From DATFQE01 sp035264445 (GTDB taxonomy: Bacteria; Actinomycetota; Thermoleophilia; Gaiellales; Gaiellaceae), in assembly GCA_035264445.1 (NCBI GenBank), contig DATFQE010000185.1, positions 1-19,638 of the forward strand: DNA of 19,638 nucleotides, written 5' to 3'. How positions within the stretch are numbered: the first letter of the stretch is position 1; every line of letters begins with the position of its first letter. A model generated the notes under the pieces. It was not told the DNA's origin, did not search any database, and saw only the letters and a program-made list of their open reading frames with translations. The position numbers were made by a program, and so were the translations under genes. Positions 5,953 through 13,360 of this stretch are shown here, one piece after another.

Positions 5953-6623
5953 GGCGTCAGCCGGTACGTGAAGTACTCGACCTCGAGACCGTCCTTCTCG
6001 AGATCCCGCGACGCGACCTTCTCGACGGTCAAGCCGCTCTCGCGAATGAGCTCGTCGAGGAAATCGGCGTCTCCGGAGGTCCCGAAGAACAGGAGGATCC
6101 GGCCGTCCGCCGTCAGGCGCTCCGGTACCTGCCGAAAGAAGGCCGTGAGCGTTCGGTAGTCCTCGTCGGTCGTATTCCGCTCACGCAGGTCGCGCGGCGC
6201 GAACCATCGGAACGGCGGGTCGAAGATCACGAGGTCGAAGCGGCCCTCGACCGCGTCGAAGAGGTCGCCCTCGACGACCACGATCCGGTCAGCCGCACCG
6301 TTGAGCGCCGCGTTCGCCCGCGCAGCCGCGACGGCGTGCGGATTGATGTCGACGGCGACGACGTCGGCCGCCTTCGACGAGGCGAGAATCGCGTTGACGC
6401 CGCTGCCGGTTCCCATGTCCAGCACGCGGTCGGTCTCACGGACCTCTGCGAGGACGGCCCAGCCGAGCAGGTCGGACATGCCCGTGATCGGCTGGACATC
6501 GGGCGCGATGCGCAGGGTCAAGCCCAGGTACTCGACGGTGGTCTCCTCGGTGCGGGCGCGCTCTTTGTCGAAGACGTCGTCCTGCCACGCGCGGATCCGG
6601 CGTGCCCGCTCGGCGGACATCAT
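5949..6623 (-). CDS. Small class I SAM-dependent methyltransferase (HemK/RsmC-like)
   Basis: 224 residues from ATG 6623 (a second ATG follows at once). Motif I VLDMGTGSGVNAI (67-79) binds SAM, the acidic residue in VVAVDIN (88-94) binds the ribose, and IFDPPF (134-138) is the NPPY-type catalytic loop of N-methyltransferases such as PrmC and RsmC. The N-terminal 40 residues are charged and not recognised. The target, whether a protein glutamine, a nucleic-acid base or a small molecule, cannot be told. It starts 14 bases after the SDR stop, the only non-overlapping junction in this operon, and ends in ATGA with the kinase. A methyltransferase is not part of the known Lva pathway, so its presence is unexplained. 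Confidence 0.88.
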   Translation of the reverse strand: MMSAERARRIRAWQDDVFDKERARTEETTVEYLGLTLRIAPDVQPITGMSDLLGWAVLAEVRETDRVLDMGTGSGVNAILASSKAADVVAVDINPHAVAAARANAALNGAADRIVVVEGDLFDAVEGRFDLVIFDPPFRWFAPRDLRERNTTDEDYRTLTAFFRQVPERLTADGRILLFFGTSGDADFLDELIRESGLTVEKVASRDLEKDGLEVEYFTYRLTP

Positions 6624-6637
6624 GGGCCGGTGCGGCA

Positions 6638-7411
6638 CTACCAGGCGGACTCGCCGCCGTCCACGACCAGCGTGTGCCCCGTCACGTAGGCCGACGCATG
6701 CGAGGCGAGGAACACGACGGCGCCCTTGAGGTCGTCGGGACCGCCGAAACGCGCGAGCGGAATATGGCGCTTCAGCGTTTCCTCGTGACGCTCGAGCACG
6801 TAACCGGACATGTCCGACGGAAACCAGCCGGGCGCGATCGCGTTGACGCGGATCCCGTGTTGCGCCCACTTGCATGCGAGGTCGCGCGAGAAGGAGATCA
6901 CTCCGCCCTTCGTCGCGCTGTAGACGACCGTGTTCATGATCTCCGGAGGGCCGCCCTGGAGGCCCGCGACCGACGCGATGTTCACGATCGCACCGCCGTC
7001 GCCGCGCTCGATCATCGTGCGGCCGGCCGCCTGAGCGAAGAGGAAGACGCCCGTCAGGTTGACGTCGACGACCTTCTGCCAACCCTCGAGCGGCATGTCC
7101 TCCGGGCTCGCGCCCCAGACGGTGCCCGCGTTGTTGACGAGGATGTCGACGTCGCCGACCTCCCGGGTAGTCGTCTCGACGACCGTCCGGACCTGCTCGG
7201 GGTCGCGCACGTCGCAACCGAGGCCGAGCGCACGGACGCCCCGCTGCTCCGCGATCTCGGCGGCCGCCTCCTCACAGCGCTCGGCCTTCCGTGCGCAGAG
7301 CACGAGGTTCGCCCCGGCCTCGGCGAGGCCGTCGGCCATCTGACGTCCGATCCCGGTGCCGCCGCCGGTGACGATCGCGGTCTTCCCGCTCAGGTCGAAC
7401 AGGCCGGTCAT
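6638..7411 (-). CDS. Short-chain dehydrogenase/reductase (SDR)
   Basis: 257 residues, a classical SDR. Cofactor loop TGGGTGIG (15-22), NNAG (93-96), catalytic Ser147 in NIASVAG, Tyr164 and Lys168 in YSATK, and the C-terminal VTGHTLVVDGG typical of the FabG-like group. Arg41 after strand 2 (CARKAE) suggests NADP preference, though this is weak evidence. It likely oxidises or reduces a hydroxy/keto-acyl-CoA; in a 4-hydroxyacyl route it could act like LvaD. ATG 7411 overlaps the LLM gene stop (ATGA). Confidence 0.92.
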   Translation of the reverse strand: MTGLFDLSGKTAIVTGGGTGIGRQMADGLAEAGANLVLCARKAERCEEAAAEIAEQRGVRALGLGCDVRDPEQVRTVVETTTREVGDVDILVNNAGTVWGASPEDMPLEGWQKVVDVNLTGVFLFAQAAGRTMIERGDGGAIVNIASVAGLQGGPPEIMNTVVYSATKGGVISFSRDLACKWAQHGIRVNAIAPGWFPSDMSGYVLERHEETLKRHIPLARFGGPDDLKGAVVFLASHASAYVTGHTLVVDGGESAW

Positions 7412-8409
7412 ATCGCCTCGGCGACCGCGCGCAGCGTCGCCGCGTCGCGGGTCGAGATGAGCAGAGTGGTCGCTCCCGACTCGCGCCAGGCGGCGAGCCG
7501 TTCCGCGATCCGCTCCTTCGGCCCCACCAGCGCGAGCTCGTCCACGAGCTCGTCGGGAACCGCGGCTGCGGCGTCGCGCTGCCTGCCGTCGAGGTAGAGC
7601 TCCTGAATGCGCGTCGCCGCTTCCTCGAAGCCGTACTCGCGGGCGAGGTCGTTGTAGAAGTTCGCGCCGCGCGCACCCATCCCGCCGATGTACAGCGCGT
7701 AGTAGCCCTTCAGCGCGTCGCGCGCCGACTCCACGTCGTCGGACACGAGCGCCGGAACGCTCGGAGCGATGTCCAGGTCGTCGCGTGCGAACGGAGCCGG
7801 GAACACCGTCCGGCTCTTCTCGGGCGAGAAGAAGATCGGCAGCCACCCGTCCGCGATCTCGGCGGCCAGCTCGACCGACCGCGGCCTGAACGCGGCGAGG
7901 TAGATCGGGATCTCCGACCGGAGCGGGCGCGCCATCAGCTTGAGCGGCTTGCCGAGGCCGGTGGCGCCGTTGCCGCGGTACGGCACCTGGTAGTGACGGC
8001 CTTGGTACTCGAGCGTTTCCCTCCGCAGCCCGGCACGGACGATCTCGACGTACTCGCGCGTCTTCGTGAGCGGCTTTCCCCAGGGCTCGCCGTGCCAGCC
8101 CTCGACGACCTGGGGGCCGGAAAGCCCGAGCCCGAGGAGGAAGCGGCCGCCGGACATGAGATCGAGCGTGGCGGCCGTCATCACGGCGTTGGCCGGCGTC
8201 CTCGCGGGAATCTGGAGAATTGCGGAGCCGATCCCGATCGTCGTCGTCGTGGCGCCGAGCCAGGCCAGAACGGAGACGGCGTCGGTTCCCCAGGCCTCGG
8301 CAGCCCAGGCCGAGTCGTAGCCGAGGCGCTCCGCCTCCTGCGCAAGCTCGATCAGCTCGACCGGGTTGGTGCCGGGTTGGGCGTACCCCATGTAGAAGCC
8401 GAGGCGCAC
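7408..8409 (-). CDS. LLM-class (luciferase-like) F420-dependent oxidoreductase
   Basis: 333 residues, TIM-barrel luciferase-like protein of the F420-dependent type. It starts VRLGFYMGYAQPGTNPVELI, followed by AEEAERLGYDSAW-type and GSAILQIPARTPA sequences typical of these enzymes, then LDLMSGGRFLLGLGLSGPQVVEGWHG. It transfers hydride between reduced F420 (or FMN) and an unknown substrate. GTG 8409 is chosen: it begins exactly at the conserved first strand and has TAGCAT eight bases upstream. An in-frame GTG at 8439 would add ten unconserved residues and overlap the divergent gene. First gene of the seven-gene operon. The cofactor is inferred from family resemblance. Confidence 0.88.
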   Translation of the reverse strand: MRLGFYMGYAQPGTNPVELIELAQEAERLGYDSAWAAEAWGTDAVSVLAWLGATTTTIGIGSAILQIPARTPANAVMTAATLDLMSGGRFLLGLGLSGPQVVEGWHGEPWGKPLTKTREYVEIVRAGLRRETLEYQGRHYQVPYRGNGATGLGKPLKLMARPLRSEIPIYLAAFRPRSVELAAEIADGWLPIFFSPEKSRTVFPAPFARDDLDIAPSVPALVSDDVESARDALKGYYALYIGGMGARGANFYNDLAREYGFEEAATRIQELYLDGRQRDAAAAVPDELVDELALVGPKERIAERLAAWRESGATTLLISTRDAATLRAVAEAI

Positions 8410-8428
8410 GGCGTGCGATGCTAACCGG
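8410..8428. promoter_or_regulatory. 19-bp divergent promoter region, ACAD versus LLM operon
   Basis: Only 19 bases separate two GTG starts facing away from each other. On the minus strand TAGCAT (8423-8418) lies eight bases before GTG 8409; on the plus strand GATGCT (8417-8422) lies six bases before GTG 8429. The two -10-like boxes overlap. No Shine-Dalgarno site fits in the gap, so both mRNAs are probably leaderless, and initiation may be mutually exclusive. Confidence 0.45.
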
Positions 8429-9637
8429 GTGGCGGTCACCGAACTCGCCCCACCGCCCGGGCTCGACGAGCTCCGCGAGCGCTATCGCGCGTTCATGGAG
8501 CAGCACGTGTACCCGGTGGAGCGCGAGCTCGACCGCGAAGACGACCCCTCGCACGCGCTCATGGTCGAGCTGCGCGCGCGCGCCCGCGGCGAGGGGCTCT
8601 GGGCGCCGCACCTCCCGGCGGAGGCCGGCGGAACGGGCCACGGCTTCCTCGAGTACGCATATCTGAACGAGGAGATCGGCCGCAGCGTCTGGGCGCAGCT
8701 GGTCTTCGGCTGCCAGGCGCCGGACGCCGGAAACGGTGAGATCCTGCACCTGTTCGGCACCGAGGAACAGAAGGAGCGATGGCTGCGGCCGCTGGTCGCC
8801 GGTGAAGTTCGCTCGTTCTTCTCGATGACCGAGCCCGACGTGTCCGGCTCGGACCCGACGGGGCTGCAGACCCGTGCGGTCCGGGACGGCGAGGAGTGGG
8901 TGATCGACGGCCGCAAGTGGTTCTCGTCCGGAGCCGAAGGAGCGGCGTTCGCGATCCTCATGGCCGTCACCGACCCCGATGCGGAGCCGCACAGGCGCGC
9001 CTCGCAGATCGTCGTGCCGGCCGACTCGCCTGGGATCTCGATCCGCCCGGTGCCGATCTTCGGCCATCGCGGCCGCGGCTGGACGACGCACTGCGAGGTC
9101 GACTACGTCGGCGTTCGCGTCCCGGTGGAGAACACCCTCGGTGAGCCCGGCGACGGCTTCCGGATCGCGCAGAAGCGCCTCGGGCCGGGGCGGATCCACC
9201 ACGTCATGCGCTGGCTCGGCCAGATGCAACGCGCGTTCGAGCTGTTGTGCCGGCGTTCGCTGGAGCGCGAGGCGTTCGGCTCGCCGCTCGCGGACAAGCA
9301 GACGGTGCAGAACTGGATCGCCGACTCGGCGGCCGAGATCCAGGCCTGCCGGCTGATGACGCTCGACGCCGCGCACCGGATCGACGCCGGCGACGAAGCT
9401 CGGGTCGAGATCTCGCTGACCAAGTTCTACGCGGCGCGCGTGCTGAACGAGGTGATCGATCGCGCGATCCAGGTGCACGGCGCCCTCGGCCTCACCGACC
9501 GGACGCCGCTCGCGACGATGTACGCCATGGCGCGCGGGGCGCGCATCTACGACGGCCCCGACGAGGTGCACCGGATGGTCGTGAGCCGGCGCATCCTGAA
9601 GGAGTTCGAGCGAGGAGGCGCATGGCGGTTCAGGTAG
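8429..9637 (+). CDS. Acyl-CoA dehydrogenase, ACAD11-like clade
   Basis: 402 residues from GTG 8429, full-length ACAD fold: N-terminal helical domain, flavin-binding middle domain with SFFSMTEPDVSGSDP (129-143) and DGRKWFSSGA (160-169), and C-terminal four-helix domain. KRLGPGRIHH and the C-terminal IYDGPDEVHR closely resemble human ACAD11 (GRLGPGRIHH and ADGPDEVH, from memory). The canonical catalytic Glu of the YEGT motif is Asp375 here. ACAD11 relatives process 4-phosphoacyl-CoA by eliminating phosphate. The matching kinase and small partner lie in the divergent operon, so this window holds ACAD11 in split form. Co-transcribed with the MDR reductase: its end overlaps the next start by 16 bases. 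Confidence 0.9.
   Translation: MAVTELAPPPGLDELRERYRAFMEQHVYPVERELDREDDPSHALMVELRARARGEGLWAPHLPAEAGGTGHGFLEYAYLNEEIGRSVWAQLVFGCQAPDAGNGEILHLFGTEEQKERWLRPLVAGEVRSFFSMTEPDVSGSDPTGLQTRAVRDGEEWVIDGRKWFSSGAEGAAFAILMAVTDPDAEPHRRASQIVVPADSPGISIRPVPIFGHRGRGWTTHCEVDYVGVRVPVENTLGEPGDGFRIAQKRLGPGRIHHVMRWLGQMQRAFELLCRRSLEREAFGSPLADKQTVQNWIADSAAEIQACRLMTLDAAHRIDAGDEARVEISLTKFYAARVLNEVIDRAIQVHGALGLTDRTPLATMYAMARGARIYDGPDEVHRMVVSRRILKEFERGGAWRFR
9612..9618 (+). promoter_or_regulatory. Shine-Dalgarno site deciding the MDR start
   Basis: GAGGAGG lies three bases before ATG 9622, inside the end of the ACAD gene. It supports ATG 9622 rather than the in-frame ATG at 9661. Confidence 0.6.
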
Positions 9638-10650
9638 GCACGCGCAACCGGCGCGTCACGATGGCTTCGCGGCCGACCGGCTTCCCGACCGAGGCGGATT
9701 TCGCGATCGACGAGTCGGAGGTCGGCGAGCCCGGCGCCGGCGAGGTGCTCGTCCGCAATCTCTGGGTGTCGGTCGACCCGTACCAGCGCGGGCGTATGAG
9801 CACCCAGCGCTCCTATGCGAAGGGTCTCGAGGTCGGCGACGTGATGACCGCGCAGGCCGTCGGCGAGGTCGTCGACAGCAACGACCAGCGCTATTCGCCC
9901 GGCGATCTCGTCGTCGGGCAGCTCGGCTGGCAGGACTACGCCGTTACGCGGGGCGGCTCGGTGCGGCGCGTCCCCGACTTCCTCGACCCGCCGACCCTGG
10001 CGCTGCATGCGGTCGGAGCGACGGGCTTCACGGCGTACTTCGGGTTGTTGGACGTGGGGCAGCCGAAGCCCGGAGACACGGTGGTGGTGTCCGGCGCCGC
10101 GGGCGCGGTCGGGCAGATCGTCGGCCAGATCGCGAAGATCGCCGGCTGCCGCACGGTTGGAATCGCCGGCGGGCCCGAGAAGTGCAAGGAGTGCGAGCTC
10201 CACGGGTACGACGCGGGGATCGACTACAAGGGCGCCGATCTCCGGTCCGAGCTCAAGGAGGCGTGTCCGGGCGGCGTCGACGTCTACTTCGACAACGTCG
10301 GCGGCGACATCTCGGCGGCCGTGGTCGGGCGGCTCAACGTCGGAGCACGCATCGTGATCTGCGGGCAGATCTCCCAGTACAACCGCGAGCGGCCCGAGCC
10401 GACGTTCCATCCAGGCGCGCTGATCGTCTACCGCGCGCGGATGGAGGGCTTCCTCGTCACCGACTACGTCCATCGCTACGAGGAAGCGGCCGTGCGCCTG
10501 GCGAGGTGGGTCGCCGAGGGCAAGATCCGCTGGACGGAGCACGTAACCGACGGCCTGGAGAACGCGCCGAAAGCCTTCATCGGAATGCTGAACGGCGAAA
10601 ACCGAGGCAAGGCCCTCGTCAAGGTCGCCGACCGCGGCGAGGGTTCTTAG
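9622..10650 (+). CDS. NADP-dependent MDR oxidoreductase (curcumin/prostaglandin reductase-like)
   Basis: 342 residues, zinc-free medium-chain reductase of the CurA/PTGR/leukotriene B4 dehydrogenase group, which reduces the double bond of alpha,beta-unsaturated carbonyls with NADPH. Seen: RNLWVSVDPYQRGRM (46-59), catalytic-domain segment VGQLGWQDYAV, Rossmann loop VVSGAAGAVGQIVGQ (155-169), FDNVGGDI, and GQISQYN, all typical of this group. No structural or catalytic zinc cysteines are evident. It follows the ACAD11-like gene with a 16-base overlap, so it may reduce or recycle an enoyl or enone product of that dehydrogenase (inference). A palindromic repeat begins two bases after its stop. Confidence 0.9.
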   Translation: MAVQVGTRNRRVTMASRPTGFPTEADFAIDESEVGEPGAGEVLVRNLWVSVDPYQRGRMSTQRSYAKGLEVGDVMTAQAVGEVVDSNDQRYSPGDLVVGQLGWQDYAVTRGGSVRRVPDFLDPPTLALHAVGATGFTAYFGLLDVGQPKPGDTVVVSGAAGAVGQIVGQIAKIAGCRTVGIAGGPEKCKECELHGYDAGIDYKGADLRSELKEACPGGVDVYFDNVGGDISAAVVGRLNVGARIVICGQISQYNRERPEPTFHPGALIVYRARMEGFLVTDYVHRYEEAAVRLARWVAEGKIRWTEHVTDGLENAPKAFIGMLNGENRGKALVKVADRGEGS

Positions 10651-10652
10651 CC

Positions 10653-10673
10653 CAAGTAACAGTCTGTTACTTG
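10653..10673. repeat. AAGTAACAG/CTGTTACTT palindrome, copy 1
   Basis: A perfect 21-base palindrome with arms CAAGTAACAG and CTGTTACTTG around a central T, AT-rich in a GC-rich background. It lies in the 39-base gap between the convergent MDR gene and the small HTH-like gene. Identical to the copy at 11042-11062 except the centre base, so the two are exact reverse complements. It may be a hairpin, an operator or a recombination site. Confidence 0.85.
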
Positions 10674-10689
10674 CTCCTCGGGGTAGCTG

Positions 10690-10974
10690 TCACGGCCGCA
10701 GCCGGCGGACGCCGACCCCGGCCCAGTGCTGGACGAGCTCTTCCGGATGGCGGCGGATGAAGGCGATATCGAGCAGGATGTCCGTCGTCGTCGGCTGCTT
10801 CTTGATCCGGCGCACGCGGTGGACGAACGCGCGGATCTGCTCGTAGCTTGGACGCGTGTAGCCGAGCCGCTCCGCGTCGGCGGCCACCTGGCGGTACGTC
10901 TCCGCGATCGGACGCCTCGGGTCGTCCCGCTTGAAGACGGCCTCGAGCACGTGTCGCGAAATCCGGGGAGCCAT
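10690..10974 (-). CDS. Small HTH-like protein of unknown function
   Basis: 94 residues from ATG 10974 (an in-frame TTG at 11004 would give 104). Not assigned to a named family. It is basic and helical: DPRRPIAETYRQVAADAERLG followed by YTRPSYEQIRAFVHRVRRIKK looks like a helix-turn-helix with the second helix as recognition helix, a pattern I associate with actinobacterial small DNA-binding proteins. The tail TTTDILLDIAFIRRHPEELVQHW is helical. Codon third positions are mostly G/C, as in a real gene. Identical 21-base palindromes flank it, one 16 bases after its stop and one 66 bases before its start. A single half-site GTTACT (10987-10992) also precedes the ATG. It may bind these palindromes (inference). 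Confidence 0.65.
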   Translation of the reverse strand: MAPRISRHVLEAVFKRDDPRRPIAETYRQVAADAERLGYTRPSYEQIRAFVHRVRRIKKQPTTTDILLDIAFIRRHPEELVQHWAGVGVRRLRP

Positions 10975-11040
10975 CGTCACCACGCCGTTACTGTCGCGGA
11001 ACAACCAGCGCCGAACCGTGACGAAAGCGTGCCTTTGGAC

Positions 11041-11063
11041 GCAAGTAACAGACTGTTACTTGC
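11041..11063. repeat. AAGTAACAG/CTGTTACTT palindrome, copy 2
   Basis: The second copy, with the palindrome extended by one pair to 23 bases (outer G/C), around a central A. It sits in the 120-base divergent gap between the HTH-like gene and the small membrane protein gene, 31 bases before ATG 11095. That position suits an operator acting on both genes. Confidence 0.85.
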
Positions 11064-11094
11064 GGTCGGGTCGGCTGGCGTAGACGATTCGGTC

Positions 11095-11403
11095 ATGCGG
11101 AAGTGGGAGCGGGCGTCGTTCCAGATGAACACGCGCCCGATCAGGGTCGAGCGCGGCATTCGGCGCGCCGATTTGCTTGCGCCCTCGCATTCGCACCCGG
11201 TCGTGCTCGCTGCGATGTGCCTGCTCTGCGGGCTCATGTTGTCGGTGCTCTACGTGTACTTCCCGCTCCTGCTGGTCACGTTCGCAGAGTTCGATCTGGG
11301 CGGGTGGCTCCTGGGCTCGGTCGCCGTCGGGGCTGTGGCGAGCGCCGTCGTCCTCTACCGGTGGGAACGGCGCGGCGAGCGTGACTTTGTCAATGAGCTC
11401 TGA
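11095..11403 (+). CDS. Small two-helix membrane protein, unknown
   Basis: 102 residues, not recognised. The first 30 are basic and polar (MRKWERASFQMNTRPIRVER), followed by two hydrophobic segments at about 36-62 (VVLAAMCLLCGLMLSVLYVY) and 68-88 (LGGWLLGSVAVGAVASAVVL), then a charged tail RWERRGERDFVNEL. Predicted as an inner-membrane hairpin with both ends in the cytoplasm (positive-inside rule). Third codon positions are GC-rich, supporting a real gene. No clear Shine-Dalgarno site is seen; TAGACG lies eight bases before the ATG. Its last 14 bases overlap the end of the convergent thioesterase gene. It may share palindrome copy 2 as operator with the HTH-like gene. Confidence 0.6.
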   Translation: MRKWERASFQMNTRPIRVERGIRRADLLAPSHSHPVVLAAMCLLCGLMLSVLYVYFPLLLVTFAEFDLGGWLLGSVAVGAVASAVVLYRWERRGERDFVNEL

Positions 11404-11806
11404 CCACCTGCGTGCAGCGCGCGCTCGCCACGTGCGTGCCTTCGGCGTCGTAGAGCTCGGCTGAGCAGAACACGACGCGTCTCGTCTTGCGCACGACCTG
11501 GCCTTCCGCTCGCAGGATCCCGGGACGCGCGGCTCGTATGAACTCGACCCGCAGGTCCGCGGTCAGGAAGGATTCGCCGTCGTCGAGCACCGTCGCGCAC
11601 GCGCCGCCCATCGCCGTGTCGAGAACCGTCCCGACCAGGCCGCCGTGGACGATCGAGCCGCCGTCGCCGTCGGGAAACGTGTAGTCCTCGGAGGCCTCCC
11701 ACTCGACATCCATGCGGCCCGGCTCGGTCAGCATCCGCCGGTAGCCGAGGGTCCGCCAGACGTGCGGCCCGCCGGGGCGCAGGTCCTCCCACGGCTCTTC
11801 GGTCAT
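11390..11806 (-). CDS. PaaI-family hotdog thioesterase
   Basis: 138 residues, hotdog-fold acyl-CoA thioesterase. The signature IVHGGLVGTVLDTAMGGA (52-69) contains the HGG loop and the Asp (LDTAMG) that forms the active site in PaaI-like enzymes. TADLRVEFIRAARPG and AEGQVVRKTRRVVFCSAEL follow the family pattern. It would release free acids from CoA thioesters, unloading CoA from blocked or dead-end intermediates of the upstream cluster. ATG 11806 overlaps the SDR stop (ATGA). Last gene of the eight-gene minus-strand cluster; its stop lies inside the convergent membrane-protein gene. Confidence 0.92.
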   Translation of the reverse strand: MTEEPWEDLRPGGPHVWRTLGYRRMLTEPGRMDVEWEASEDYTFPDGDGGSIVHGGLVGTVLDTAMGGACATVLDDGESFLTADLRVEFIRAARPGILRAEGQVVRKTRRVVFCSAELYDAEGTHVASARCTQVVRAH

Positions 11807-12459
11807 GCGGACTCGAAGAACCGGTGGAACGCGAACTTCTCCGGCGCACGTCCCGGCAAGCAGGTCCAGGCCTCGCCCGTGGAGTCGTCCTCGGCGGCCG
11901 TCAGGACCGCGTCGGCGACCTCCTCCGCAGTCAAGACGTCGATCCCGGCGTGCCGAACGCGCTCTCTGACCGGCCCGAGCATCGGCGTGTCGACGATGGC
12001 GGGACAGACGGCGTGGATCCGGATTCCGCGCTCGAGCAGCTGCGGCGCCACCGAGCGCACGAAGCCGACGACGAAGTGCTTCGTCCCCGCGTAGATCGGA
12101 TCGGTCGCCATCGTCGTGAGGCCGGCGAGCGACGCCGTGACGACGATCGCGCCGCCCTCGGGCATCACCTGCGCCATCCGCCGCACGCCGAAGACGACGC
12201 CGCTGACGTTCGTCGAGAGCATCCGGAGATACCGTTCGTCCGAAAGCTCGCGGATGTCATCGACACCGGTCACGATCCCGGCGTTCAGGCACGCGAGCTG
12301 TACGCGCCCGACTCCTTGCCAGGCGCTCGAATCGGCGACGTCGAAGCCTTCGCTGAGATCGAGCACGCGTACCTCAGCACCGTCGTCCTCGAGCCGCTCC
12401 ACGATCGCCGCCCCGATCCCCGACGCGCCGCCCGTGACGAGGGCCGTCTCAGGGAACAA
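11803..12459 (-). CDS. Short-chain dehydrogenase/reductase (SDR), short form
   Basis: 218 residues from TTG 12459. Cofactor loop VTGGASGIG (8-16), the adenine-pocket Asp in VRVLDLS (suggesting NAD), LNAGI in place of NNAG, catalytic Ser in TASLAG, and YAGTK with Tyr and Lys. It is shorter than usual (about 250): the helix after strand 2 is reduced to GFDVADSSAWQ, and the C-terminal VDGG segment is absent. Start: TTG gives a normal short lead into the first strand, and no ATG or GTG exists in that stretch. It overlaps the MDR gene by 11 bases. Probable dehydrogenase of hydroxyacyl-CoA or a related alcohol. Confidence 0.87.
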   Translation of the reverse strand: MFPETALVTGGASGIGAAIVERLEDDGAEVRVLDLSEGFDVADSSAWQGVGRVQLACLNAGIVTGVDDIRELSDERYLRMLSTNVSGVVFGVRRMAQVMPEGGAIVVTASLAGLTTMATDPIYAGTKHFVVGFVRSVAPQLLERGIRIHAVCPAIVDTPMLGPVRERVRHAGIDVLTAEEVADAVLTAAEDDSTGEAWTCLPGRAPEKFAFHRFFESA

Positions 12460-13360
12460 GGACGACCTTGCCGACGCTCTTCCGCTCCTCGATCAGCCGA
12501 TGCGCGTCGCCCGCCTCCTCGAGCGGGAACGTCGCGCCGACGAGCGGCTTCACCGCACCGGTCTCCCACAGGGCCACGAGCTCCCGAGTGGCGGCCTGGA
12601 CGACGTCGGGTCGCAGCTTCATCAGCCGGCCGAGATAGAAGCCCTGCAGGGTGAGGTTGCGACCGACCATCAGCGGCGTGTCGAGCGGCTCCCACCAGCC
12701 GTCGGCGAAACCCGCTGCGACGATCGTGCCGAGCGGGTTGAGGGTGCCGATCGAACGCTTGAAGACATCGCCGCCGACGGCGTCGAGCACCACGTCGGCC
12801 TTGACCTGGTCCGCGAATTCGTCATAGCCGAACGCTTCGTCGGCCCCGAGGTCGAGCGCGACGCGGCGCTTCTCGTCCGAGCTGGCCGTGGCGACGACGT
12901 GCGCGCCGAGCTGCTTCGCGAGCTGCACGCCCGCCGAGCCGACGCCGCCTGCAGCGGCGTGAACGAGCACGGTCGTACCGGGGCCGGCCCCGGCGCGGCG
13001 CAGCGGAATCCAGGCCGTGAGGAAGGTGGTCAGAAACGACGCGCCCTCCTCGAACGAAGCGGAGTCCGGGATCGGCACCAGCCACTCTTCGTCCACCGCG
13101 CACAACTCCGAGTAGCCCGTCGAGACCGATGCCGACATAACGCGTCGCCCATCCACCTCGCCGGAGGCCTCGTAGCCCAGCACCGTCGGCAGCGAAGGCG
13201 CCTGAGGGTAGCGCCCCTGACGTGTCAACACGTCCGAGAAGTTGATCCCGGCCGCGCGAACGCGGAGGAGCACCTGTCCGTCGCCGGGCTCCGGGTCGGG
13301 CACCTCCGTCAGCTCGAGCTGCTCGGGCCCGCCCGGCTCGCGCAGGAGGACGGCTCGCAC
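12449..13360 (-). CDS. Quinone oxidoreductase-like MDR reductase
   Basis: 303 residues from GTG 13360 (TAGTG overlap with the synthetase stop). Zinc-free MDR of the quinone oxidoreductase (QorA/crotonyl-reductase-like) group: VLLREPGGPEQLELTEVPDPEPGDGQVLLRV opening, AAGINFSDVLTRQGRYP (typical NADPH:quinone reductase motif), and Rossmann loop VHAAAGGVGSAGVQLAK. The end, EEAGDAHRLIEERKSVGKVVLVP, is typical. NADPH-dependent reduction of a quinone or enoyl compound is expected; in this operon an enoyl-thioester reductase role is plausible but unproven. Confidence 0.9.
   Translation of the reverse strand: MRAVLLREPGGPEQLELTEVPDPEPGDGQVLLRVRAAGINFSDVLTRQGRYPQAPSLPTVLGYEASGEVDGRRVMSASVSTGYSELCAVDEEWLVPIPDSASFEEGASFLTTFLTAWIPLRRAGAGPGTTVLVHAAAGGVGSAGVQLAKQLGAHVVATASSDEKRRVALDLGADEAFGYDEFADQVKADVVLDAVGGDVFKRSIGTLNPLGTIVAAGFADGWWEPLDTPLMVGRNLTLQGFYLGRLMKLRPDVVQAATRELVALWETGAVKPLVGATFPLEEAGDAHRLIEERKSVGKVVLVP

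Noticed and set aside
8410..8439. GTG 8439 as start of the LLM oxidoreductase
   Set aside because: It would add ten unconserved residues and overlap the divergent ACAD start; GTG 8409 begins at the conserved first strand.
7412..9571. Long minus-strand open frame running upstream of the SDR (up to 977 codons)
   Set aside because: Only the last 257 codons have SDR sequence; the rest is Arg/Ala-rich low-information translation opposite the LLM and ACAD genes, a GC-rich shadow.
10182..10760. Plus-strand frame across the end of the MDR gene into the palindrome region
   Set aside because: Arg-rich shadow overlapping two better supported genes; no start signal or family pattern.
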